The notes under the pieces were generated by a model. That model did no database searches. It was not told the DNA's origin and worked only from the letters and a program-made list of their open reading frames with translations. From Lactarius indigo (Eukaryota; Basidiomycota; Agaricomycetes; Russulales; Russulaceae), in contig JAFKAC010000095.1 of the NCBI GenBank assembly GCA_025766275.1, positions 62,001 to 126,000 on the forward strand: a stretch of 64,000 bases of DNA, read 5' to 3'. Each line of letters begins with the position of its first letter. Positions within the stretch are counted from its first letter, which is position 1. Shown one piece after another: positions 22,655 through 33,200 of the stretch. A program made the translations under genes and the position numbers.

Positions 22655-23477
22655 TGTGGGATTGGTTTGACTAGTTGTAAGGCCAGTGTCTTGGTGAAGA
22701 TCTTATAGTTTGTATTCAGGAGGGTTATTGGTCTGTAGTTGCTTATATCTGTTGGGTCCTTCTTATTGTAGATCAGGCACATACATCTGTGGGTGAATTC
22801 TATTCAATTGTCAATACATGCAGATTGGATGTCTGTGAATGCATGGGTTAATGCTGAGATGATGTTGAAGCCTTTTGTCCTGGCTTTTTCTGCTGCCTCA
22901 GATAGGGTTGCTAGGCATTTCCATAGTTCATATTGGCATCCATCTAGGCCTGTCACTGTGCTGTTCTTTGCAAGTTTTGAAGCTTAGTCTACTTGGACTC
23001 TTGATAGCTTCCACTCTGTACTTTCCCTTCCTTGGTCTGAGAGTCTTTGGGTTTCCAGGATCTCCAAGAGGGATGTGTTGAGTTCACAGTGGTATTCTGG
23101 TGCATTCTCATTTATTCCTCTGTCCTTGCTCTGCATCTCATGGTGATATGTTTTTGCCATAAGGGCCATTCTTTTCAAGTCTCTTTTGTATGATGACTTG
23201 GCCATGTTCAGGGGTCTCAGTTTGTAAATTAAATCTCTTGGTTTTCTTTCTTTGTTGATTGATAACCATATGCCTCCCAGTCTTTCTCCATGGTGTGCCA
23301 GGGCCACTCTTGTTTCATCTCTATTATCCCTTTCTTGGACATGCTCTATGTGAGCAAGTTCATTTGCTAGGAGTGCCAGGTTTGGGTCATTTGACAGCTT
23401 TCCCAGGTCCTTTTTTATGGCTTCCACATGGCTTGTGAGCTTTGCCCACAACTGTTTGTTGTGTGCCATAGCTAAGA
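22655..23477 (-). pseudogene. LINE ORF2: start of reverse transcriptase
   Basis: Reading on the minus strand, the linker (KLTSHVEAIKKDLGKLSND, RDLIYKLRPLNMAK) leads to AKNSTVTGLDGCQYELWK and then PTDISNYRPITLLNTNYKI, the classical first blocks of non-LTR RT. The frame ends at LVKPIP near 22660. A stop (at 22984) separates the linker from RT. The palm with the catalytic Asp pair is not present. Confidence 0.82.
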
Positions 23478-24106
23478 TGTTATGATCCAACGCTTTGGAC
23501 CTCAGTTACAGTATGTTTCCAGCTGTGCTTTCCCTTTCTGTACTATGCCTTGTTGCCAAAGGAGCTACTGCTACTAGGGGTGCTGTTTCCTTGATCTGAA
23601 TACTTCCTTATCCCTTTTGGTTTCTTTGATATTGTGTGGACTTGTGTTCATGTTGTTTGGAACCTTGTCCTATATAAACCTGTACTACAGACCATAGGAA
23701 GCCAGACTTGGCTTCATTTGCAATCTAGCAACCTTGCCTTTCGTACTTTGGTGTGACCTTGCCTTATCCTCTCTTCTTGTGCATCTCCTACCTCTGTCCT
23801 TAACTGGGACACCTTGAAGTCTTTGCAGTTGAACTATATCAATGTGTCACACCTGTTAGACTCTGTGCACTAGCAAGATCAAGTGTAGAGAAGTGTTATA
23901 CACTTTGGGCAAGGAGCCTTACATTACAAAGTAGTGCTGCACACCATGCCACACCCCTACCACTTGTACTTCATAGCAATAAGACAACAGACGTCTTCGC
24001 TTGATACTCATGTGATTTTTTTTTTTTTTTTTAAATCAATTTATATTCCAGGTTGGTACTTGTGTGATCCAGAACCTCCAGAACCCATGCCCCTGCTAGA
24101 GCATAA
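23478..24106 (+). repeat. Solo LTR-3, TSD TAAGA/TAACA
   Basis: The ends are TGTTATGATCCAACGC and GAGCATAACA, with flanks TAAGA (23473-23477) and TAACA (24107-24111). Removing it joins the LINE linker to the piece at 24107-24355. An extra poly(T) insert is present at 24017-24056. Confidence 0.92.
24017..24056 (-). mobile_element. Tiny poly(A)-tailed insertion, reverse orientation
   Basis: Other LTR-3 copies read TGATACTTGTGTGATTC without a break. Here about 40 bases (a T-run of about 16, then AAATCAATTTATATTCC) separate TACTCATGTGAT (24005-24016) from TACTTGTGAT (24057-24066). A poly(A) tract with a 10-12 bp flanking duplication is the mark of target-primed insertion. The body is too short to name. 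Confidence 0.55.
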
Positions 24107-24355
24107 CATAACACCTTGATGTCAATCTTGAACTTGTGCCATGGGGTCTGGGGGTTCTCCATGTTTCTGTTGATTGGATTCCTTCACATGTTGTCAAGGT
24201 TGTTTATTAAAGATTTCCCTCTACTGACTATTTTTACTAGCAGTTTGTGGTCATCCAGGGAGGACAGAAGCCATGTCCATCTTCCTTTTCCTAGGGCCAG
24301 GTTTCTGTTGGTGCATACTTGGCTGATACTAGCCAGTGGTTGGTCAGGACTGAGG
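24107..24355 (-). pseudogene. LINE ORF2: endonuclease-to-RT linker
   Basis: The minus strand reads NLALGKGRWTWLLSSLDDHK, then LLVKIVSRGKSLINNLD and WHKFKIDIKV. This is the stretch that lies between the endonuclease and RT domains in fungal LINEs of the Tad/I type. One stop occurs at NM-stop-RNPI. The catalytic endonuclease domain itself is missing, because gypsy-E is inserted at its expected place. Confidence 0.65.
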
Positions 24356-25515
24356 TGTTATGCCCTAGCAGGGGCATGGGTTCTGAAGGTTCTGAATCAC
24401 ACAAGTATCAAGTGAAGACATCTGTTGTCTTATTGCTATGAAATACAAGTAGTAGGTGTGTGGCACAAAGTGCAGCACTACTCTGTAAGATAGGGCTCCT
24501 CACCCAAAGTGTATAACACTTCTCTACACTCTATCTTGCAAGTGCACAGAGTTGGACAGGTGTGACACGTTGATATAGTTCAAGTGCAAAGACTGTGAGG
24601 TGTCCTGGTTAAGGACAGAGGTAGGGGATGCACAAGAAGAAGGGATAGAGTAGAGTCACACCAAAAGTATGAAGGCAAGGTTGCTAGATTGCAAACAAAG
24701 CCAAGTCTGGCTTCCTACAGTCTATGGTACAGGTTTATATAGGACAAGGTTACAAACAACATGGACACAAGTCCACACAATATCAAAGATGTTGATAAGT
24801 GACCCTTGTGCACTTAGCAGGTCAATATGGACTTGTAGATATTGGACTACTTAGATTAGATTTGATCTGTACAATCTAGGACTTCCATGACATCACTGTA
24901 CAATGACATCATATGGACTACTCCAGACTCTTCATTGTACCTCATCCCTTATTCTTCCTTTAGCATTCTCCTTATTGTGATGTAACTATGATATCATACT
25001 TGTCTGGACTTTCCTTTGTTCTCTTTACCTTGTTCTCCATTTAGTACACTCCTTTGTCCTGTATGTAGAACAATGCTCCTTGTACTCTGTGACCTTATGT
25101 TACACTCCTTGTAGTAGTGTCACACCTCTGTATAGTATAAGTAGAGCACTCTGTATGCCCTGGTCCACATCAGTTCTCACTCTGTTGTGTGCCAGGTAAA
25201 GTCCCTCCTCTATAATATCAATATCAGTTCTCACTCTGCTGTGTGCCAGAACACCCCTTTGCTTCCACTTGCAAGATCTCCCTCTGCTGCTTTCCAGCTG
25301 CTCAGTTTATCTCACCACAGTCTTCAGTCCACTGTGAGTATGCTGTTCATCTGTGCTGTTCATCAAAAGAGACCAAATGGGTTAAGAGGGCATTCAGATC
25401 AAGGGAACAGCACCACTAATAATAGTAGCTCCTTTGGTAACAAGGTATAGTACAGAAGGGGAAAGGCAACTTGGAGACATACTGTAACTGAGGTCCAAAG
25501 CATTGGATCATAACA
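24356..25515 (-). repeat. 3' LTR of gypsy-E (LTR-3 family), split by LTR-1
   Basis: On the minus strand the LTR starts TGTTATGATCCAATGC at 25515 and ends GGGCATAACA at 24356. Solo LTR-1 interrupts it at 24790-25365. It follows a polypurine tract on the minus strand, which makes it the 3' LTR of the element at 25516-29027. A chance TGAGG/TGAGC likeness of the flanks is noted but not used. Confidence 0.8.
24790..25365 (+). repeat. Solo LTR-1, long form, TSD AAAGA
   Basis: The ends are TGTTGATAAGTGACC and CTGTTCATCA, with exact flanks AAAGA at 24785-24789 and 25366-25370. The intron-like segment GTAAAG to CAG lies at 25196-25249. Confidence 0.97.
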
Positions 25516-25530
25516 TGAGCCCCTCTCTTA
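25516..25530 (-). other. Polypurine tract of gypsy-E
   Basis: On the minus strand AAGAGAGGGGCTCA directly precedes the LTR-3 start TGTTATGATCC. A purine run at this place primes plus-strand DNA synthesis in LTR elements. Confidence 0.6.
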
Positions 25531-25533
25531 GTC

Positions 25534-26956
25534 AACTCTCCCTAGAGTGCTTCAAAGTCCATAAGGTCGTAAACATCATTGTCCACATCATTAGAGGGGT
25601 GTTTTCACAAGGAAGGGGGCAGTGATGTTGGCAAAGGAAATTGAAAGGACCATTGATCCCACACTTGTGACAGTTTTCATACTTGGGACACTTGATTTCT
25701 TTGTGGCTATTGCCGGTGAAACACTTGCCACACCACTGTGTGCATTCCTCTGGGGATGGCCAGAGGCACTGGTAAGGGAAGTGGTCAGTGCTAGAACACC
25801 TCCAGCAATACTTCTGCTTCTGAGGGCAAGCAAGGAGAGGTGAGAGGTGGTCTTCAGACTGACACCTGTAGCAAAGTCAGATGGTGCCAGCCTCCTTCTT
25901 GTTGGTCCTGCATCTGTGCCTCTTCTTCCTTTCTGCAGAAGGGGCAGGTCCTTCTGGTTCATCATGGAGCTGAGGCATAGAGTGGTGATGAGGTGGGGCA
26001 GGAGCAGGGATGGTGTGGAACTCAAAGGGGTAAGTTTCTTCTTCTGCAGGAGGGGGGTGTAAGGCAAGCCAATGATCTGCAATTCTCATGTGGGCCCTGT
26101 GTTCTTGTAACCTCCTTTGGGCACTGGACAGTTGCATGTCCATGTTGAGGAGGTGCCTTTTGAGAGGCTCCATTGTCTTATACAGGCCTTCAATCTTCTT
26201 TCAGAGGGCCTTCTGGTTTCATAGTAGTCAACAGGTTCTGAAGACTTCAGCTATAAGGTGGACATCCCCCAGGTCTTCTAAGACTTCATTGACTTTGTTG
26301 GTCATGGGGGAAGCCTCATTGAAGTTCTGCATCTGGGTTGGGGTGATGAGAGGAGCTGGGTTGTGGGGATCGTCATCTTTGGGGAGGAGGAAGAGGGAGA
26401 GGCCATAGTGGGAAAGATTTTTGCCCATGGTACCAATGGCCTCTTCTTTATTTTTGCTGATCATGATCCACTTGGCATCCTTTTGGATGTATGAGGTTGG
26501 GTCAGAGTCATCTGGGATGAGGAAGTGGACATAGCAGGTGCTCCAGGGGTCATTCAGAAAGAATGGATAGCCAGGGTCATTGTCTTCCTCAGCAGTGATG
26601 TTCATCCTATCATAATTGATAGGGAGTGCATCCATGACTGGGTCATTGACTATATCTCTGAGGCAGGCAGTAGCCATTCCAGGGTCAGAGGGGGAGGTGA
26701 TGGGTCATTGTACTTCAGGAGGGGGGGGGCTGTTTGTCCAGGAGGGGGGACACAAAGAGTCACTCCTTCTGTTTCGATGATGCTGGGTATGGTGGGGTCA
26801 AAAGGCTGTGGCTCATAGAGTATAGGGGACAGGGAAGGGGTTCAACTTGGGAAAGGAGAGTAGCCAGAGGAGGGGGTGACAGAGGGTGTTTCATCAAGGG
26901 AGCCTCTCTCCATAGCACGAGCAACAAGACATTCAACAGAAGAGTGAGAGGGCATG
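25534..26956 (-). pseudogene. gypsy-E post-pol ORF with four CCHC-like knuckles
   Basis: The start is MPSHSSVECLVARAMERGSL at about 26956. A frame change near 26680 leads into a long open segment (INYDRMNITAEEDNDPGYPF, then IPDDSDPTSYIQKDAKW). A coiled-coil-like helix MDMQLSSAQRRLQEHR follows. The C-terminal part has CYRCQSEDHLSPLLAC, CWRCSSTDHFPYQC, CGKCFTGNSHKEIKC and CHKC (about 25870-25620). CCHC knuckles bind nucleic acid in Gag and LINE ORF1 proteins. It sits between the chromodomain end of pol (27040) and the polypurine tract, so it is a third ORF rather than a normal gag. Several stops and frame changes are present. gypsy-D has a similar ORF at 47100-48212. Confidence 0.7.
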
Positions 26957-27039
26957 GTGGAGAGACTAGTGGGGGGAGGTGGTTACTGTTTGTATCATTA
27001 CTTCCTTCCATTTTAACCACTGCTTTGCTCCTTCACTTC

Positions 27040-29027
27040 TGGGGTTGCTTTTGAAGTGTTCCTGGATACATTCTGGGGCATTGAGATTCTTCTCTGGTTC
27101 CCAGCTGTTGTGTGCATCAGAGTATCCTTTCTTTCCATTTGATCAGGAACTGTAACTGGTTCCTTTGGTATCTTGTTTCTGGCAATTTCTTGACTTCCCA
27201 CTCCTGTTCTCCATTTATCAGATCTGGGGGTGGTTCTGTAAAGTTCTTTCCATGTATGGGAGTTTCTTTGTATGGCATTAAGAGGGACACATGGAATACT
27301 GGGTGGATCCACCACTGATGGGGAAGTTTCAGGGCATATGTGGTGGTGGAGATCTTCTTTGTGACCCTGAAGGGTCCATATCTCTTTGGGGCTAACTTGA
27401 AACTGGGGTGCATTGTGTTCAAGTTCCTGTCATCTAGCCACACATTATCCCCTTCTATGTGTTGTTCAAAGCAGGAAGACCCTTTGTATAGTGACTGTGC
27501 ATGGGTGATTGCTGCTTGAGCTGTTCTCCTGGCCTCTTGGATTTGCTCTAGCCTTCCCTGTGTTCCTGGCACTGTGGTTGTTCTTTCTGACTGATGTACT
27601 CTTGGGGTATATCCAAGAATTAATTTGTGGGGTGCCTTATGTTAGAATGCGACCTATAGAGGGCCCTTGAGTCACAGAGGACACAAGGGGACTGCAGAGG
27701 AGGATATCAGACTATATTGATCAAAGTAAAACTAGTTACTCACCTGCAGAGGAGGATATAAGACTAAAGGGATATTTTCCATCCTCTGCAGGATATATCA
27801 ACCTGACTAAGCATATCTAAATAAGGTAACTCGACTTGAAGCAATGTACAGTCACAGAATAGGAGAAAACAGCCACTTTAACCACAAATAACACCTTCTT
27901 GGTGGTTGCACTTGGCTAGGAGTTGTGTGTATATTGTGTGAGTGGTAGCAGCTCTGTCCAGGTATCTTGTTGGTGGTTTATGAACATCCAGAGGTATTGC
28001 TCTAACCACTGGTTTGTTCGTTCTGATTGTCCATCTGTTTGTGGGTGGTATGCTGTGCTGATGTTTTGTTCTATGTCAAGCACTCTGCACAGTTCTCTGA
28101 TAAACTTCACTGTGAATCTAGGGTCTCTGTTGGAGATGACCCTTCTTGGTAGTCCATAGTGTGGTAGGACCATCTTGGCATAGAGTTTTGCCACTCCTTC
28201 TGTGTCTATTGTTTTGCAGCATGGGATAAAGAAGGCTGCTTTGGAACAGTCATGATCCATGATGGTGAGAATTGTGTCATTGCTTTTTGACTGGGGTAAC
28301 TTTGTGATAAAGTCTAGGGCAATGGTTTCAAAACAGAGTGCTTCTGGGTTAGTCTTGATGGGGAATATTGGTGGTTTCAGGTTCCCAGGGAAGTTTTTGT
28401 TTGATTGGCATGTGGCACAGCCCTTTACATATGCAGATATGTTGTCTTTCATGTTTGGCCACCAGAAGTCTTGTGATACTAGCCATGAGGTTTTTGTTAT
28501 TCCAGGGTGTCCAGCTGTTTTTGTATCGTGAAACAGGGAAATTATCCCCCTCTTTAGTGGTGTGTTGTCCACAACCACCAGTTTGTCACCCTTCCACCAC
28601 TGCTTTCCTTGTTTCACTAATTGAAAGGGGGGCTGCCCACTTGTCTAGAGTGTTCTGGTGATCCAATTGGTGTGTCATGACTCTGTCATCTATCCTTATG
28701 GAGAGGGCGGAGTTTGTGAAGATGGTTGGGGTCAGGACCACTACATCAGTGTTATCTTCTGCTCCAGTGTCATGATCAGGACATCTTGACAGGGCATCTG
28801 CATGGTTCTGGGGTCCTAGCTTGTGGTGGAGTTTGATGTGGTAGTCCACAAGTCTGGGGATGTATCATGCCACTCTCCTGTTAATCTGTTGAGAGTGGCA
28901 ATAGTATTCTAGGTTCTTGTCATCTGTGAACACTGTGATTTTGTGGGGGGATCCTAATAGAAGGTGTCTCCAGTGTTCTAGCCCTCTGATTACTGCTAGG
29001 AGTTCTCTGTCATGAATGTCATAGTTG
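27040..29027 (-). pseudogene. gypsy-E pol: RNase H end, integrase, chromodomain
   Basis: From 29027 down: RNase H (YDIHDRELLAVIRGLEHWRH, then VFTDDKNLEYY and GPQNHADALSRC), integrase zinc part (HPGITKTSWLVSQDFWWPNM with CATCQ), integrase core (ALDFITKLP, VISNRDPRFT, GQSERTNQ) and C-terminal chromodomain (EWEVKKLPETRYQRNQLQFL, then IKWK and SWEPEKNL). In the second catalytic motif ISDRD has become ISNRD (Asp to Asn). A 4-bp duplication (AAAGAAAGG for AAAGG) near 27115 shifts the frame inside the chromodomain. LTR-2 is inserted at 27640-27893. Chromodomains of Ty3 integrases guide insertion to marked chromatin. The 5' part is lost at the hAT boundary. Confidence 0.9.
27640..27893 (-). repeat. 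Solo LTR-2, long form, TSD CCTTA/CCTTC
   Basis: Reversed ends are TGTTAGAATGCGACC on the left and CCACAAATAACA on the right. The flanks CCTTA (27635-27639) and CCTTC (27894-27898) match at four of five positions. In its own orientation it holds the intron-like segment GTGAGTAACTAG to CTGCAG. Confidence 0.92.
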
Positions 29028-29400
29028 TAGTGTTGCTGTGGCTCGGCTCAGCTTGGCTTGGCTCAGCTAAGCACAGCTTGACCAAAAAAGGACGAGCTGA
29101 GCTGAGCCACTCCAAATTGAGCTGGCTCAAGCTAGGCTGAGCCAGCTCAAGCCACCCAAAAGTACGAATTAGAAATTGTACCTTTTTGGGTAGCCTGAGT
29201 AAGCCAAGCCAACGAAACCACACTGGAGCTCTAACGCGTGTGAATTCGACCCTCAGATTGTACAGACAAGTCAAGCCCTGGGTCTGAAGATTCGAATCCC
29301 CCCCTGTCGTCCCTCCTCTGCACAAACTGGCCAGAGGTCTGCGCGCTGTCTGCGCGCTGTTCGCATTGTCCGCCTGCCGACCTCTGGCCTTTTATGTGCT
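29028..29400. repeat. Left TIR and subterminal GGCTCAGC repeats of the hAT element
   Basis: The terminal inverted repeat is followed by many GGCTCAGC, GAGCTGAGCC and CAAGCC words in both orientations to about 29160. These are likely transposase binding sites by analogy with other hAT elements. From 29160 to 29400 no gene is seen. Confidence 0.7.
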
Positions 29401-29905
29401 CTCGCCGCCCCTCGCTGCCGCCGCTCGCTCTCTCTGGTCACTGCTCGTCGCCGCTCGTCACCACTCGTCACCACTCATCGCCACTCGCCGCCCCTCGCTC
29501 GCTCTGGTCGCCGCTCATCGCCGCTCGCCTGCTCTGGTCGCCACTCATCACCCCTCGCCGCCCCTTGCCTGCTCTGGTCGTCGCTCCTCGCCGCTCGCCG
29601 CTTGCCTGCTCTGGTCGCCGCTCGCCTGCTCTGGTCGCCGCTCGTCACCCCTCGCCACCCCTTGCCTGCTCTGGTCGCTGCTCATCGCCCCTTGCCGCCC
29701 CTTGCCTGCTCTGGTCACCGCTCATTGCCGCTCGCTGCCCCTCACCTGCTTTGGTCGCCACTCGTCACCGCTCGCCTGCTCTGGTCGCCACTCGCCGCCG
29801 CTCGCCTGCTCTGGTCGCCACTTGTCGCCCCTCGCCGCCCCTCGCTCTGGTCGCCGCTGCTCGTCGCCCCTGACTCTGGTCGCCGCCCATCGCCGCTCCT
29901 CTGGC
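29400..29905. repeat. CpG-rich minisatellite, CTGCTCTGGTCGCC core
   Basis: The word GCCTGCTCTGGTCGCC and its variants recur about 15 times at spacings of 20 to 60 bases, separated by CGCTCGTCACC or CCCCTCGCCGCC. CpG is very dense, in sharp contrast to the CpG-poor DNA around the element. Long frames on both strands are translations of the repeat. Confidence 0.85.
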
Positions 29906-30261
29906 CACCGCGCAGCCGTTGGTGCCACTGCCACCACCCTCGCTGTCACCGCCACCACCGCCCTCACATCGCCGCTGCCGCCACCGCTACCACCCTCACT
30001 GCCGGCGCTGGCACCCGCCCACCTTCGGACGACCATCAGGTGCCCCTGGATGCTTCGGACGCCCTTGGAAGACCCTCGGACGCCCTCGGACAGCCCTCGC
30101 GCACCCTCCTCTTGCCCCTCCACACCCCCCTTTCTCTTCCCACCCCCTTTTCCCTCTCTGGCCACCCCAGGTGAGTCACACAGGTCCCCTACTTTTATGT
30201 AGTTCATTCCTAGGTACAAATACATGTATATAGCCTTGTTGCAAATAAATTTCTCTTTAAA

Positions 30262-33200
30262 CTACTGCTCACTAATGCCCCTGAGATAAGCCCTCAAGTC
30301 CTCAACTGGTCTGACTGCCTCCATTCCCTCCAGCTCTTCCATTTCATCCTTCTCTCCAAGCCCTTCAGTAAAATTGAGTTCCCTTTTATACTTTGCCTGG
30401 AACTTGAGTATCTGTATGGCTTCCATGCTGCCTGGCTTAAGGCGGTTCCTCCTGGCTCTAGCTGTCTCCTTGCTTGCTGAGAAGACACGCTCACATGGGA
30501 CTGAAGTGGCTTGAATGGGGAGTAAGTCCATGGCAAGCTTGAAGAGTGTTGGCCACTTTTTCTGGTGTTCCTGCCATTCCAACTACTGTCAGTACTCCCT
30601 AACAAAATGAACCATTCTACATACCTGCCAGAACTCAAGAATATTGGCATATTTGACTGGGGCTGCTAGATAGTCATCAACTTCACCTTCTAAGGTATTT
30701 GCCTGTGGTCTGTAGACAGGCATTGGGCCAATACCAAGGTTTGCCAAAGTGGCCTGCATGCCACCAAATGGTTCAGTGGGTGGAGGGGGTACAGTTGATC
30801 TAGTAGGGGCTCTAGATGGTGTGTACAATGGTCTGAGCTACTTAGAATTTTAGTTTTAGAGTAGCATGATAAAATTAAAAGCACTCACCGCATCAAGGAG
30901 GTGGCACTTTACTGCTTCAGAAACATTTGATTGGTAGTGTTGCTTGAACCATTCAAGCTTTGTCAAAGGGTTAAGAACTGTTCACATGAGATGAGAAATT
31001 ATGCAGAATATTAAGACAGCCACTCACCCATTGAAAGCTGATATACTGGAAGGTCAAGGGCCTGCATAGAATATGGAACTATCTTCTCTGAAGCTTTTCC
31101 AATAATAAGACCAATGTCCTGTCTCTCAGTCTCCAAGGTATTTGCCAAGTCATTCAGGGTTTTTAAAAAGCCCTCAAATGCAGCAACTGTGCCACAAAGT
31201 GTTGGCGTCTTCTCATAAGAAAGTGATTGCTGATACCAGAAGGGGATCTAATAAATAAATTAATAGACAATCAGAGAGAGAAAATGTCTGCACACCTGAA
31301 GAATTCTCTGAAGTCCCCCAAGGACCCTCCAATCTTCCTCATTTAATGGGTCTGGCCCTCCCTCCTGAGTAAACCTATCAATTGCCTAACTAAAAGTTAG
31401 CATTAGAATTTATTAAATGGCTTAAAAAATACCTCTCTCAAAATAAATGCCCTCTTGATCATTAAATAGGCAGAGGACCACCTGGTCTCCACATCAAGAA
31501 TTAATTGCAAAGGAGGCACATTTGACTCCTTTGCAATTGTAGAAAATATATCATGCCTTCATGATGAGTTGTGGATCTATTATAAATAAATTAGAAAAAA
31601 AAAAAAAAAGAAAGAACAAACTCGGAAAAAGAAAAGAAAAGAAAAGAAAAAGAAAAAGAAAAAGAAAAAGAAAAAGAAAAAGAAAAAGAAAAAGAAAAAG
31701 AAAAGAAAAAGAAAAAGAAAAAGAAAAAGAAAAAGAAAAAGAAAAAGAAAAAGAAAAAGAAAAAGAAAAAGAAAAAGAAAAAGAAAAAGAAAAAGAAAAA
31801 GAAAAAGAAAAAGAAAAAGAAAAAAAGACAAAAAGACAAAAAAACTCGAAAAAAAGAAGGGAAAAAGAAGAAAAAAAAAGGAAAAAAAAAAAGGAAAGGC
31901 TCACATAAACAATAATTTGCTGAAGCCTTTTAACTTGGTCAAAACCAAGTTCAACTGCTTCCTCAAGCATTGCCTTGCATGCAAGATTTACAATATGGGC
32001 AAAGCATCTAAAAAGTGTTAGCAAAAGAATATTAAATAGTTTGACACTTACCTGATGTGGCACTGCTCTGCAGAAAACCCAGTATTAGGATATTGCTTCT
32101 TTAACTGAGTTTCTAGTGCCTCCATCATAGAGCTGTTGTTGGATGCATTATCTGTTGTTATCCAACCAATCTTTATTTAAAAAAAAATTAATTAGTCGAA
32201 ATTTATATATAAAATGAAGTAGACATTACCTTTCTTTCAAGCCCCATCCTAGTAATGATAAAATGAAAGACCTCAGCTAACCTCTCTCCAGTGTGGGACC
32301 CAGGAAAATAGACAAATCCAATAAGGTCAGCTCTAAGGGTTAGCTTTTGCTGGCCATCTTGAGTCTGGATCTGCTCCAGCCAGTGAGCAGTAACAGCCAT
32401 GTATGGCTTGAGGTCAGGGTCTGTCCACATGTCTGTGGTAAAAGAGACCCTCCCAAGGCAGCTTGTCTAAATAGAAATTAGCCCTCAAGCACTAAGATAT
32501 AATAATAAAATATTACCTGAATATGCTGAGACAAATTGTGGAGTGTCTCTGTACAGTTCTCCACAATGCGCTTCTGCATAGTGGTCCTGTGAGGGATGTC
32601 TGCATCACTCAGCTCAGGGCAGAGTAGGAGACACAGGTGGCGGAACTCTGGTCTCTCCACAATCATCATAGGCTAAAAAAAAAAAAAAACATTAAATAGG
32701 GAAAACAAATTAAAATTAAATAAAAAACCTGATCTGTGGCAACAATAAATTGCACTAGGCCATCTAAAAAGTTGTCTTGAGTGAAGGGAGTGCAGTGCCT
32801 AGCTTGATGCTCTACAGGAACTCCAGTAACTCTTGCAACAGCTTCTTCTCCCTCTTTACCTCTCAGCTCAATTTTGAGTCTTTGGCACTCTGTAACCCAC
32901 TCATCTGCATGGTGATTGAGCAGATGGGATCGCAGAGGATCTGTTGCAGTAGTGGAGCGATATGAGTGTACTTTGATGGACACATCCTCTTGATGAAGTA
33001 TCCTACAAAAATAATTTTTAGAAATAAAAATAAAAATAAGAATAAAAAACTCACAAGCAAAACTTGCACTGTTTCTTCCCATCAAGAGCCTGCAAAAACC
33101 TCAAGGTATCATCACCTGAGCCCAGCCTTGAACCAGCTTTTTGAGCCCTCCTTGGGTGGCAAGTTGGAGTTGGAGGGTCAAAGCTGCCTTCCTGAGGGCT

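Noticed and set aside
24351..25520. TGAGG/TGAGC flanks as target duplication of a solo LTR-3
   Set aside because: The right flank is the polypurine tract of gypsy-E, so this is a 3' LTR and the likeness is chance.
25534..26956. Reading of the zinc-knuckle ORF as ORF1 of the adjacent LINE
   Set aside because: A polypurine tract and LTR-3 lie directly between it and the LINE pieces, and gypsy-D has the same ORF in the same place, so it belongs to the chromovirus.
29228..29315. tRNA-like GATTCGAATCC box inside the hAT left end
   Set aside because: No matching A box at the right distance and no cloverleaf could be drawn.
29366..30202. Pro/Ser/Leu-rich frames of 160-280 residues
   Set aside because: They follow the CTGCTCTGGTCGCC minisatellite and have no splice or domain support.
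31551..31908. Long KEKEKE and FSFSFS reading frames on both strands
   Set aside because: They are direct translations of the AAAAAG microsatellite inside a transposase intron.
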